A DNA stretch of 64,000 nucleotides from IMG/VR virus record IMGVR_UViG_3300045684_000050, positions 1 through 64,000 of that record; one strand, 5' to 3'. Under the pieces are notes generated by a model, which worked only from the letters and a program-made list of their open reading frames with translations, was not told the DNA's origin and did no database searches. Positions 6,956 to 14,333 of this stretch are shown one piece after another. The DNA comes from a virus. Position 1 is the stretch's first letter. Each line of letters begins with the position of its first letter. A program made the position numbers and the translations under genes.

Positions 6956-8323
6956 ATGACAACGACAACAAAATCCACAACTAAGGAAGCAACAGCTACT
7001 AAAGCACCTGTAAAGCCTAAAGCTGAAGTTAAGAAAGCAACAGCTACTAAAGCACCTGTAAAGCCTAAAGCTGAAGTTAAGAAAGCAACAGCTACTAAAG
7101 CACCTGTAAAGCCTAAAGCTGAAGTTAAGGAAGCTGAAGTTAAGAAAGCACCTGTAAAGTCTAAAGCACCTACACATAAGAATGTTGAAAAACCTTATGT
7201 GATCGAGATCAAAAATTCCGTTCTATCTGATCTTATTAAACAGGCAGATGTTAAAGCAAGGAATCCAGTCTTACCTATCTTGGAAGACATCTTATTCCAA
7301 GTGAAAGGCAATGAACTGAAAGCAATGACAACCGATCTTGAATTATCCAAGGTAGTCTCCACAACTTTTTTCAAGAAACAGGATGAAAGAGATTTTAAGG
7401 TTATGTATCCTAAGAGGATAAATTTAAAACCTTTTAGTGACTTACTGACTATATCTTTCCAGATAGTAGAATTGACTAGAGGTGCTGATGTGTCTACCTA
7501 TGTACACGTAAGTGTTACAGATGGAGTGAATACCATCAATATGAAAACAGATGATGCCTTAGATTATCCTATATTGCCAAAACTAGGAACGGAAAAAAGT
7601 GTTGACATCTTACATGGTGAAGACCTGAAAGAACTTAAAAAGCTTATTGCCTATACTTCTGATGATGAACTAAGAGCATCAATGACAGGCATATATTTCA
7701 ATGCCAAAAACAACCGTATTGAAGCTACTGATGCCCACAAGTTAAAATGGTATGACAAACAGATGAAAGGAAGCTTTATATTGCCGTCAGCAACAGCAAA
7801 ACATATTACATCATCATTCAGCCATTCGTGTACTATAAAGCTATATGATAAAAATGTAGTTTGTTCTGACAATGACACAGTTATCGTATCAAAAATAATT
7901 GATGCCAAGTATCCAGAGATACAGGCCGTCATTCCTTCAGAAGACATGTTCACTTCAATTGTATCATTCGACAAAAGTGAAATGGTAAATGCTTTAAATA
8001 TAGCATTGCAGACCGTCAACACAACTACCAATAAAGTTGAATTGGACTTGACTGAAAATTCAATTACCATATCATCAGAAGATATTGATTGTTGCATATC
8101 GTCTTCTATCAAAGTATATGCTAATGTAGGCAAAGGTGAAGCAGCAACAAGAAAAGAGAATCCAGAACCACAATGTATGAGAATAGCTTTCAATGGTAAG
8201 TTCTTACTTAGCATACTGAATGATCTCAATGAAGATGTAGCAGTACTAAAACTTTGTGCAGCTAACAAAGCTACAATAGTAAATGACAGAATATTAATCA
8301 TGCCAATCTTGCTTAGTAAGTAA
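6956..8323 (+). CDS. dnaN: DNA polymerase sliding clamp (beta clamp-like) with repeat tail
   Basis: Residues from about 75 onward have the organisation of bacterial DnaN: an opening VRNPVLPIL-like strand (KARNPVLPILEDILFQV), an EATDAHKLKWY segment that corresponds to the canonical TDGHRL region, and a closing ILIMPILLS strand like the DnaN C-terminus. The role would be to tether the phage DNA polymerase to DNA as a ring. The N-terminal 75 residues are an added Lys/Ala/Pro tail made of three 16-residue repeats (KAPVKPKAEVKKATAT), encoded by 48-bp DNA repeats. Total length is 455 residues against about 370 for DnaN. It has its own leader and a strong terminator. The long antisense frame inside it is a shadow. 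Confidence 0.85.
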   Translation: MTTTTKSTTKEATATKAPVKPKAEVKKATATKAPVKPKAEVKKATATKAPVKPKAEVKEAEVKKAPVKSKAPTHKNVEKPYVIEIKNSVLSDLIKQADVKARNPVLPILEDILFQVKGNELKAMTTDLELSKVVSTTFFKKQDERDFKVMYPKRINLKPFSDLLTISFQIVELTRGADVSTYVHVSVTDGVNTINMKTDDALDYPILPKLGTEKSVDILHGEDLKELKKLIAYTSDDELRASMTGIYFNAKNNRIEATDAHKLKWYDKQMKGSFILPSATAKHITSSFSHSCTIKLYDKNVVCSDNDTVIVSKIIDAKYPEIQAVIPSEDMFTSIVSFDKSEMVNALNIALQTVNTTTNKVELDLTENSITISSEDIDCCISSSIKVYANVGKGEAATRKENPEPQCMRIAFNGKFLLSILNDLNEDVAVLKLCAANKATIVNDRILIMPILLSK

Positions 8324-8342
8324 TAGGATTATTGGTTATCAA

Positions 8343-8377
8343 GTCAGTCCTATAGAGATATAGGGCTGACTTTTTTT
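8343..8377 (+). terminator. Rho-independent terminator after the clamp gene
   Basis: The stem GTCAGTCCTATA pairs with TATAGGGCTGAC around the loop GAGA and is followed by seven T residues. It lies 20 bases after the clamp stop codon. Confidence 0.9.
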
Positions 8378-8414
8378 CACAAATGCTTTTTATTCACAGA
8401 TTAAAATTAAAATT

Positions 8415-8561
8415 ATGTATCAATGTATGTTTACTACTATTGGTTGTGCTTATTCAAGTAATTACTATGACTTACCTACAAACAATGAAAAAGAGATAAT
8501 AGAAATCATAGAAAGTCAAGGACATGAAGTGTTAGAAGTTTTTGGTATTAAAAAACAATAG
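8415..8561 (+). CDS. Small hypothetical protein (48 aa)
   Basis: A 48-codon frame from ATG 8415 to TAG 8559-8561. The product opens with YQCMFTTIGCAYSSNYYDL and ends in an acidic helix followed by VLEVFGIKKQ. No family is recognised. It occupies the gap between the clamp terminator and the next gene, with an A-rich leader (TTAAAATTAAAATT) and standard packing. The opposite strand is not coding here. Confidence 0.5.
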   Translation: MYQCMFTTIGCAYSSNYYDLPTNNEKEIIEIIESQGHEVLEVFGIKKQ

Positions 8562-8589
8562 ATGCTATTTTCACTTTAAAATCAATAAA

Positions 8590-9018
8590 ATGGTAGATAA
8601 AGAATATACTCCACACTTAGATCAAATGTCAAATCTTATTATGAAGTACCAGACAGACATGCAGAAAATGACTGATGTAGAAATAATGGAACTTCGGGCA
8701 GAACTATCCATAATTAGATATAGATGTATTGAGGAAGAATTTCCCATATTTGGAACTTACAAAACATCTTCTAAATTAGCTTTCACTAGGACAGAAGGAG
8801 AAATATATAAGAAATGCCTAAGACAGGTAATCCAAGAAGGTTATTCTAAATCACAAGCCAAAGAAATGGCAGGAAAATACTTGAAATGTGACCCAGATTA
8901 TCTTTCAGCAATGGAAGACATGGAGACATGGAAGGACGCTTATTGGCAAATGGATGGACTTATTGATGCTGCCAAAGATATTCTCAATACCATGTCTAAA
9001 AGAAAACCTCATGAATAA
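8590..9018 (+). CDS. Hypothetical helical protein (142 aa)
   Basis: The frame is open from 8542, but the first 16 codons overlap the 48-residue gene. The ATG at 8590 (product begins MVDKEYTPHL) follows an A-rich leader, AAAATCAATAAA, and is preferred. The 142-residue product is almost wholly helical and charged, with possible coiled-coil stretches (MEDMETWKDAYWQMDGLID). No function can be assigned. Confidence 0.65.
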   Translation: MVDKEYTPHLDQMSNLIMKYQTDMQKMTDVEIMELRAELSIIRYRCIEEEFPIFGTYKTSSKLAFTRTEGEIYKKCLRQVIQEGYSKSQAKEMAGKYLKCDPDYLSAMEDMETWKDAYWQMDGLIDAAKDILNTMSKRKPHE

Positions 9019-9073
9019 CAAAAAACCATTATATGTATGATTTGCATTATCTAACCACATAAAAAAATAAAAA

Positions 9074-9589
9074 ATGCCAAAATTCACCTATTATCCTATT
9101 GCAGAAAAATTAGAAGTAGATGGTATAGTCTACAATGTACCTATTAAAACCTTTGCTGAAAAAGCAGGAATGAAAATAGTCAGTAAAAATATATCTATTA
9201 GCGGAGATGATGATGATATACTTGTCACCAAACATTTCTTAGATGGTATAGAATCAATGAGTATCAATTATGATAATCACATTGATGTATTAGAATCAAT
9301 ATACAAAGACATATTGGCCAAAGACATTCCTAAAAAGAAAGAGCCTAAAAAATCTATGGCTAATCTTCCGCAAGAAAAAAGGACTCAACACCCGGTAATC
9401 TATTTCATTAAAGATAACATATTCAAAAAATCAGTCATTTGTGAACGATTAGGACTTAATAAGGCCAATATGTCCAGACTGATGAACTCTGATACCCACC
9501 AACCTAATGATAATACCATTAGTAAGCTAGAAAACTTTATGTCTAACTATGGTTATATACCCGTAGACCTATTTGAAGAAAAAAAATGA
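9074..9589 (+). CDS. Helix-turn-helix DNA-binding protein (predicted)
   Basis: The C-terminal 65 residues contain a recognisable XRE-like helix-turn-helix: FKKSVICERLGLNKANMSRL, then TISKLENFMSNYGY. This matches the pattern of a transcription regulator or replication-initiation helper. The N-terminal 90 residues are unrelated to known families I recognise and include an acidic DDDD run. TAACCACATA occurs at 9052-9061 before the ATG. The TGA stop overlaps the next ATG (ATGA). It heads a three-gene unit with a zinc-ribbon protein and a RepA-like ATPase, so a replication or regulatory role is plausible. Confidence 0.65.
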   Translation: MPKFTYYPIAEKLEVDGIVYNVPIKTFAEKAGMKIVSKNISISGDDDDILVTKHFLDGIESMSINYDNHIDVLESIYKDILAKDIPKKKEPKKSMANLPQEKRTQHPVIYFIKDNIFKKSVICERLGLNKANMSRLMNSDTHQPNDNTISKLENFMSNYGYIPVDLFEEKK

Positions 9590-10146
9590 ATCTCACCAGA
9601 TTAAAACAGCATGAGAAATGGGAAAGGATAAAGGCAGGTACTACATGTCCATATTGCTTTAAAGCTAGCAAATTAATTCCAGCAGTATATGTATATGGAT
9701 ACAAAAATAAACTCAATGGTAAATATGTAAGGCGATGTAAAAAATGTGATGCATTGGTAGGTTGTCATGGCTATTCTAAAAAAGCTATGGGTATTCTTGC
9801 GAAACCAAATGTTCGTATCCTTAGAAAGAAAGCTCATGAAGAATTTGACTATATTTGGCAATATAAGATCAAACGTGAAAATTGTTCCAAAAAACATGCC
9901 AGACAATTAGCCTATGAATGGTTAGCAAATCAATTAGATGTAGAACTAGAGGATTGCCACATTTCTCAATTTTTCGAATTTGAACTCAAAGAGACAATTA
10001 GAATATGTAGTAAATATGTAAAGAAGATTAAAAAGTTTTTGCGTAACAACAATGGAGAAATTCCTATTCGAACACCTAAAATTAAATGTGTGTCTTCATA
10101 TATCCCAATGACAATTCAATTTATACAAAAATCAATAAATGGATAA
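9586..10146 (+). CDS. Zinc-ribbon protein, DUF3268-like
   Basis: Two CxxC pairs (TCPYC at about residues 20-24 and RCKKCDALVGCH near residues 50-61) are followed by LAKPNVRILRKKAHEEFDYIW. This layout is that of the DUF3268 zinc-finger family, common in phages and prophages, of unknown function. The Cys pairs would bind one zinc ion. The usual second half (YEWLANQLDV and the HISQF segment) is also present. The gene overlaps its upstream neighbour by four bases and the downstream ATPase gene by eight, so the three are co-translated. Confidence 0.75.
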   Translation: MNLTRLKQHEKWERIKAGTTCPYCFKASKLIPAVYVYGYKNKLNGKYVRRCKKCDALVGCHGYSKKAMGILAKPNVRILRKKAHEEFDYIWQYKIKRENCSKKHARQLAYEWLANQLDVELEDCHISQFFEFELKETIRICSKYVKKIKKFLRNNNGEIPIRTPKIKCVSSYIPMTIQFIQKSING

Positions 10147-10978
10147 CAATAACACCTTTTACAATAGATTTAATGATGATGAACTTGCAGAAGCACTCAA
10201 AGTTTTGCAAGAGACACAGTATACTGGTGAGAATGTAAATTTACAAAGAGAAGACTTTCATTTTGAAGTTAAAGATGGTCATAAGTGGTCTGGATTGCTT
10301 TGTCCAGGAGGATGGCTGACATTTGGTGGGCCAGAAAAATCACGAAAGTCTACTATAATGGGTATGCTATGTTCTGCAGCACTAATACCTGGAGGAACTT
10401 ATGAAAATATATTTTGTAAAATGGACCCCAGAAAGATCGTATACTATGCTGATACAGAAAGATCCAGATTCGAATTTAAAAAAGGAATGGATGTTATAAT
10501 AAAAAGTGCAGGTTTAACACGTAAGCCAGATAACTTCATTTCTCATCAAATGGTAGCTATATCAGATCCCATAATAAGATTTAACTCTATAGTGGCAATG
10601 ATACAAACATACAAAGAAGACTTAGGCTTACTTTGTATTGATGGTATAGCTGATTTTGTGCCTTCAGTAATGGATGAAAAAATATGTAAGGAAATGGGAG
10701 ACATACTAAATGGACTTATTAAAGAATTTAATATTATGCTTATCACACTGGTTCACCTCAATAGACGCGATACAAGACTTAATGGCAGCTTAGGTGTCGT
10801 ATTAGACAAGAAAAGCTCATATATCTCATTACTTGAAGTGTTGGACGAAGACTCACCTACTATTGTAAGTACATATAGAAAAAGAACGAGTGAAAGCTTT
10901 AAACCTTGGCAATTTACATTTGGAGAAAATGGACTGCCGGTAGCAATTGAACAAACTATAGCCCCGAATTTTTATTGA
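10139..10978 (+). CDS. RepA/RecA-fold ATPase, probable replicative helicase or primosomal ATPase
   Basis: The 279-residue protein has a RecA-type core of the AAA_25/RepA kind. The P-loop is at about residues 62-70 (GGPEKSRKST), where the usual second Gly before Lys is Arg. Walker B is LGLLCIDGIADF near residue 160, followed by ITLVHLNRRDTRLNGS, a sensor-like segment with the His-Asn and Arg residues of RepA-like ATPases. Members act as hexameric helicases or loaders at replication origins. Its operon with an HTH protein and zinc ribbon fits this. A terminator follows directly. The exact role (helicase versus regulatory ATPase) is inferred. Confidence 0.75.
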   Translation: MDNNNTFYNRFNDDELAEALKVLQETQYTGENVNLQREDFHFEVKDGHKWSGLLCPGGWLTFGGPEKSRKSTIMGMLCSAALIPGGTYENIFCKMDPRKIVYYADTERSRFEFKKGMDVIIKSAGLTRKPDNFISHQMVAISDPIIRFNSIVAMIQTYKEDLGLLCIDGIADFVPSVMDEKICKEMGDILNGLIKEFNIMLITLVHLNRRDTRLNGSLGVVLDKKSSYISLLEVLDEDSPTIVSTYRKRTSESFKPWQFTFGENGLPVAIEQTIAPNFY

Positions 10979-11002
10979 TTCCTCAATCCCATGAGCAGGA
11001 TA

Positions 11003-11035
11003 AGCCTTCAGGACTGATATTCTGAAGGCTTTTTT
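11003..11035 (+). terminator. Rho-independent terminator, end of the plus-strand cluster
   Basis: AGCCTTCAG pairs with CTGAAGGCT, followed by TTTTT. It lies 25 bases after the ATPase stop and faces the minus-strand terminator at 11062-11099, marking a convergent boundary. Confidence 0.9.
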
Positions 11036-11061
11036 ATAGGTATATATGGCTGATTATGAAC

Positions 11062-11099
11062 AAAAAAAAGAAGCTTAAATACCTTTGTATCTAAGCTTC
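11062..11099 (-). terminator. Minus-strand terminator at the convergent boundary
   Basis: Read on the minus strand, GAAGCTTA pairs with TAAGCTTC around a 14-base loop and is followed by eight T residues. It ends the leftward unit whose last gene stops at 11169. Confidence 0.85.
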
Positions 11100-11168
11100 C
11101 ACAATTTAAAAACCAACTTTCAAAAACAGCAATTCCATTTCACTCTGAAATACTGTTAAAAAATGTCT

Positions 11169-11405
11169 TTAGTCATCTTCGAATTCTGGATCTGGGTAGT
11201 ACCCATCATTATCCACCCGACTTATTTTCCTTTGAGCTGCATCAATAACTTCTTCTTCCAGGCTTATGATATCCCTTTTATGCAAAAAGAGGATGTACAA
11301 AGGCTCAGTGGCTATGATGTCTTGTATTGTATCACCTTTATACTTGCCAAATGGCATTACATATTGTAAACCTCTTTTGGGATTTGTTTCTTCTACTTTC
11401 ATCAT
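11169..11405 (-). CDS. FGKYKG-type small protein (exonuclease X C-terminal/DUF3820-like)
   Basis: The 78-residue product carries YVMPFGKYKGDTIQDII followed by a PLYILFLHKRDI segment. This pattern (a P/FGKYKG loop, then a Pro-Tyr-hydrophobic helix) is typical of the small domain found alone as DUF3820 and at the C-terminus of exonuclease X-like proteins, where it is thought to bind nucleic acid. A paralogue with the same layout is encoded at 14055-14333. It is the last gene of the leftward unit, and the ATG overlaps the stop of the upstream gene region. An Asp/Glu-rich tail ends the protein. Confidence 0.65.
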   Translation of the reverse strand: MMKVEETNPKRGLQYVMPFGKYKGDTIQDIIATEPLYILFLHKRDIISLEEEVIDAAQRKISRVDNDGYYPDPEFEDD

Positions 11406-11713
11406 GCGAAGTACGGCAAATTTTGCTTAGGTTTTAACTTTTTCGTAGTAAAAAAGTATACCATCTCTTTGAGATGTTCCAGATCTCTAATCGCTATCAC
11501 ACCTTCAATATCTCCATTGTCTGGACTATTCACCCTTACCATTCTGCAAAATCTAGTTTCTTGGTCCCATTCGATGAATATCTCTTCTGTAAGATCTAAT
11601 TCGATACGAGAATAATGATATCCATTCTGATTGTAATAGTTTTCGTCACTAACTTCTGTCCGGGTGAACCCTAAGTCCATGACATCTTTGTACCTAATCT
11701 TTTGTTGTTTCAT
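11402..11713 (-). CDS. Hypothetical protein (103 aa)
   Basis: An unrecognised 103-residue protein with a beta-rich central part. It overlaps the downstream FGKYKG gene by four bases (ATGA), so the two are translationally coupled. The start is preceded by an A-rich leader (AAAAGAAAGCAATA). No signal peptide or membrane segment. Confidence 0.7.
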   Translation of the reverse strand: MKQQKIRYKDVMDLGFTRTEVSDENYYNQNGYHYSRIELDLTEEIFIEWDQETRFCRMVRVNSPDNGDIEGVIAIRDLEHLKEMVYFFTTKKLKPKQNLPYFA

Positions 11714-11753
11714 TATTGCTTTCTTTTAATATGTTAATAGTGATGTTGCCACG

Positions 11754-12008
11754 TTATCTTTTTAAGTCTTCTATGTAGTATTCACTTCCCCACTCTGTAG
11801 GAGTGCTATAGTATCCACTTGCCAGGCTGTACAAATAACTCTCATAGTCATATGTCCACTGATCTTCGTCATTTCCAGTTTCTAAAAGTTTCGATATCTC
11901 CTTTTTAAATTTGGTGAGATTCATATTGTTAGCCTTTGCTACTTCTATCCCACAAGTCAATAAGTCTTCATATCACTTCTCTAATGCTTCGTGTTGTTCT
12001 TTATCCAT
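11754..12008 (-). pseudogene. Small gene interrupted by an in-frame TGA
   Basis: A natural start (ATG 12006-12008, product beginning MDKEQHEALEK) is followed after 11 codons by TGA (11973-11975). The same frame then continues for 72 codons to a stop at 11754, ending in YYIEDLKR. Reading the TGA as Trp would give a smooth helical join (LEK-W-YEDLL), so a single TGG to TGA change is likely. Several neighbours end in TGA, so the code is not reassigned. Alternatives are a TTG start at 11960 or stop-codon read-through. No family is recognised. Confidence 0.55.
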
Positions 12009-12023
12009 TACAGTTAGTTAAAT

Positions 12024-12056
12024 TAAAAAGGCCAGTTGCGGGGATGCAACCGACCT
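12024..12056 (-). terminator. Minus-strand terminator or attenuator
   Basis: Read on the minus strand, GGTCGGTTGC pairs with GCAACTGGCC (two mismatches) around the loop ATCCCC, followed by TTTTT. It is GC-rich for this genome. It lies 16 bases before the ATG at 12008 and downstream of the promoter box at 12110, so it could terminate upstream transcription or attenuate the interrupted gene. Confidence 0.7.
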
Positions 12057-12109
12057 TACAATAACAATAACAATTTTTGAATTATTTCTCAGGTAAGTAT
12101 TAACAACTT

Positions 12110-12118
12110 CAAAGATAA
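12110..12118 (-). promoter_or_regulatory. TTATCTTTG promoter -7 box
   Basis: The minus strand reads TTATCTTTG, an exact match to the Bacteroidota -7 consensus TAnnTTTG and identical to boxes before four other minus-strand units. A leader with TTGTTATTGTTATTG follows and then the hairpin at 12024-12056. No clear -33 TTTG is seen. Confidence 0.5.
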
Positions 12119-12153
12119 CGCTATTTATTGACATTATTGCTGTTTGTTAAAAA

Positions 12154-12546
12154 TTATTTTATTAATATGTTTTTGACATGTAAAATAGATTGCCGATCAA
12201 CATAAGCTGTTTCACCTTCACTACTTTTTGAAAGAGGATTAGAGTGCCAGAAACCTATTTCAGCTTTCGCATTTTTAAGACACAAATCGACGGTGACATC
12301 AGCAATTTCTTTCATCAAACTTGTCACGTCATCGAGCAAGCCTATATCAATTAACCTCTTGTGTAGATCTCTATCTCTAGTTTCTATTACAGACTCCATA
12401 GATAGGAAAGCTTCACACTTAGGTTCCTCTCTATTGTGATATACCTCTATCGTTTCCTGACCATCCTTTTTAACAGTCTTAATATATGTGCTATTTGTTG
12501 GTCCTGGTGGCACCCATGTTCCACAATTATATTTTTTGTCATCCAT
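12154..12546 (-). CDS. Hypothetical protein (130 aa)
   Basis: An unrecognised 130-residue protein. The N-terminal part (DDKKYNCGTWVPPGPTN) looks unstructured; the C-terminal half is helical. It abuts the upstream gene, whose stop overlaps its ATG at 12546. There is no signal peptide. Confidence 0.7.
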   Translation of the reverse strand: MDDKKYNCGTWVPPGPTNSTYIKTVKKDGQETIEVYHNREEPKCEAFLSMESVIETRDRDLHKRLIDIGLLDDVTSLMKEIADVTVDLCLKNAKAEIGFWHSNPLSKSSEGETAYVDRQSILHVKNILIK

Positions 12547-13166
12547 TATAAATTGTTATTCTTTTCGAAATTGTATATACTCAAAGCCATATCGTATTTA
12601 TTAGCACTTTTGAGGTTTCTGAATATGTAATTAAGTGCTACTCCATCAATCTTCAATATCTTGCAAAAACTATACTCATAGTCTGGAAAATGGTATTCGT
12701 CCATCTGTTCGTATAGAACTATTTGTCCTTTCGGAAATCTAGTTCCTTCAAACATTTCATTTACGCTGTAGCCTCTTTTAATCCTGATATAGGCTAAGAT
12801 GTCACCTACAGTGAGATTTCCATTGTAGTAGGCTGTAACTAACTTGCTAAGCATCCAGATATTATTATGCCTAGTGTTTTCCTTTAGGGCCAGAGCTTTT
12901 AGTTGAAGCTTCTTACGATGAATTTCCTGTTCCATTTTCATCTGTCTGGCAAAAGCATCATGCTCTCTTATCCTTCTTTTATGTGCATCTACTTTCATCT
13001 TATAGCTATCATATTTCTCAGGGTGTACAAATGTAGGTTTCTGTTGGGAAGTATGTCCATGTACTACCCATTTGCCCGGTTTGTAACGCTGGTTCCTTAC
13101 AGCTTCCTCCAGTCGATGTAACCGTTGCTCATAACAATGTCTGTATGGATCTGTCATTTGTGCCAT
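12546..13166 (-). CDS. Hypothetical protein with a degenerate HTH-like C-terminus (206 aa)
   Basis: The first 110 residues are highly charged and probably form a coiled coil (RRIREHDAFARQMKMEQEIH). Residues about 118-165 (LTVGDILAYIRIKRGYSVNE, then FPKGQIVLYEQM) resemble an XRE-type helix-turn-helix with a longer second half, so DNA binding is possible. It shares one base with the gene downstream and follows the 56-residue gene upstream by two bases. Function is not known. Confidence 0.6.
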   Translation of the reverse strand: MAQMTDPYRHCYEQRLHRLEEAVRNQRYKPGKWVVHGHTSQQKPTFVHPEKYDSYKMKVDAHKRRIREHDAFARQMKMEQEIHRKKLQLKALALKENTRHNNIWMLSKLVTAYYNGNLTVGDILAYIRIKRGYSVNEMFEGTRFPKGQIVLYEQMDEYHFPDYEYSFCKILKIDGVALNYIFRNLKSANKYDMALSIYNFEKNNNL

Positions 13167-13168
13167 AG

Positions 13169-13339
13169 TTATATCAATTTTAAAGTAGAAGTAAGCTCAA
13201 AAGATTGTTCTATTACAATCGTATTTTTATGTTCAGTACGAAAAACATTCAGATCCTCATAAGTCTCAAAACTATAAAGCTCTGTAGTCTCAGGATCTCC
13301 AATAGTGTGCCAATAGCAAAAGTAAATTGTCGTTGTCAT
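13169..13339 (-). CDS. Small hypothetical protein (56 aa)
   Basis: A 56-codon frame on the minus strand from ATG 13339 to TAA 13169-13171. The product begins MTTTIYFCYWHTIGDPETTE and is acidic with many aromatics. It fills the gap between two recognised genes with spacings of 2 and 11 bases, which supports it as a genuine operon member. No family is recognised. Confidence 0.6.
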   Translation of the reverse strand: MTTTIYFCYWHTIGDPETTELYSFETYEDLNVFRTEHKNTIVIEQSFELTSTLKLI

Positions 13340-13350
13340 AGTTATAAGTT

Positions 13351-13644
13351 TTATTCCATGTCTGGATCTGAATAATGTTTGATCTTACAAATATTTTCAA
13401 AATCTTTTTCTAGCAATTTTATTTCCGCTATGTACAATTCATTCATCTTTTTAATTAGAGGTTCAACTAAGTCTATATGAATAGGAGATTTATCAAACAC
13501 ATTATCACTGTATTGATACAAAAGATAAATTTCGTTAGCATTATTTATCGTAGTACTCATTCTTGTAATAATCTTCAACTTCTTTCTTTTTTCTTCAATC
13601 TTTGCTAGTATTTCAGTAGCTTTTTTATAGTCATATCGTGTCAT
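13351..13644 (-). CDS. Hypothetical helical protein (97 aa)
   Basis: A charged 97-residue helical protein with likely coiled-coil segments (LAKIEEKRKKLKIITRM, IKKMNELYIAEIKLLEKDF). Function unknown. It lies 11 bases upstream of the 56-residue gene on the same strand. About 220 bases of apparently non-coding AT-rich sequence separate it from the next upstream gene. Confidence 0.65.
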   Translation of the reverse strand: MTRYDYKKATEILAKIEEKRKKLKIITRMSTTINNANEIYLLYQYSDNVFDKSPIHIDLVEPLIKKMNELYIAEIKLLEKDFENICKIKHYSDPDME

Positions 13645-13864
13645 TATTCTAAGTTTTTCAATTCAATAATTCTAATGTCTTAATGACATCAGAAACTTCT
13701 CTATATATTTATAAATTTTGATTCACAATCCGTTCCGGAAAATAATTTGGAATTCTTTGTTCTTTATTAAAACCAATAAAGGCATCTATTCCTGATTAAT
13801 AAATAATTGCATCACATTTAATCTCCAGATACATTAATTTCTTGACATTTATTCCTGTTATCTA

Positions 13865-14038
13865 CTACAAATATTTAGGCTTCTTGGAAGAATACCGACT
13901 TTCAATTAGATATTTATCAGTTTCTTTTTGAATTCCTTCATGAAAATCTTTTTCTAGCTGATGCAAGCTTTTACCACCTGCATTTGCATCTGCTCCTTTT
14001 TCAGAATAGGTTGACTTTACTACTTTATCTTTTTTCAT
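13865..14038 (-). CDS. Small basic hypothetical protein (57 aa)
   Basis: A 57-codon frame from ATG 14038 to TAG 13865-13867. The product is lysine-rich (MKKDKVVKSTYSEKGADANA at the N-terminus) and ends in SRYSSKKPKYL. It is not a recognised family. The spacing of 16 bases to the FGKYKG gene upstream suggests co-transcription. The stretch 13645-13864 to its left shows no gene. Confidence 0.55.
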   Translation of the reverse strand: MKKDKVVKSTYSEKGADANAGGKSLHQLEKDFHEGIQKETDKYLIESRYSSKKPKYL

Positions 14039-14054
14039 AATTAATTAAATATGC

Positions 14055-14333
14055 TTAATGCCCATTAATTCCAATATAACAATGGTTTCTTAGATCGTCT
14101 GGATCCCAAGTATCGCCATAATCCACCGACGCACTGTTCCATAATTTATTTGTGTATTCCAAATATTCATGAGCTTTATTGTCTAAAGTTATTATTTTAT
14201 TTTCCAAAAGCCAGTATACATAATTGGGGTTGATTTTGATTATAAAACCCAACTCCGTGCCTTTGTATTTACCGAAAGTTAAAATCCAATTTACTCCTTT
14301 TTGAATATGTGTATCTACTTTCATCTTAATCAA
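14055..14333 (-). CDS. FGKYKG-type small protein, paralogue of 11169-11405
   Basis: The 92-residue product contains WILTFGKYKGTELGFIIKIN followed by PNYVYWLLENKIITLD. This is the same arrangement as the protein at 11169-11405 and fits the DUF3820/exonuclease X C-terminal domain family. The first three residues overlap the end of the methyltransferase gene; a second Met (MKVDTHIQ) is a possible start. The tail (DYGDTWDPDDLRNH) is acidic. Its neighbour, the methyltransferase, suggests a DNA-related role, but this is inference. Confidence 0.65.
   Translation of the reverse strand: MIKMKVDTHIQKGVNWILTFGKYKGTELGFIIKINPNYVYWLLENKIITLDNKAHEYLEYTNKLWNSASVDYGDTWDPDDLRNHCYIGINGH

Noticed and set aside
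7651-8301. 216-residue minus-strand frame opposite the clamp gene
   Set aside because: It is antisense to a well-supported gene, has low-complexity Ser/Ile/Leu composition and no leader.
11754-12008. Reassignment of TGA to tryptophan, as in some phages
   Set aside because: Several intact genes here end in TGA, some with ATGA overlap to the next start (5924, 9586, 17722), so TGA is a stop codon.
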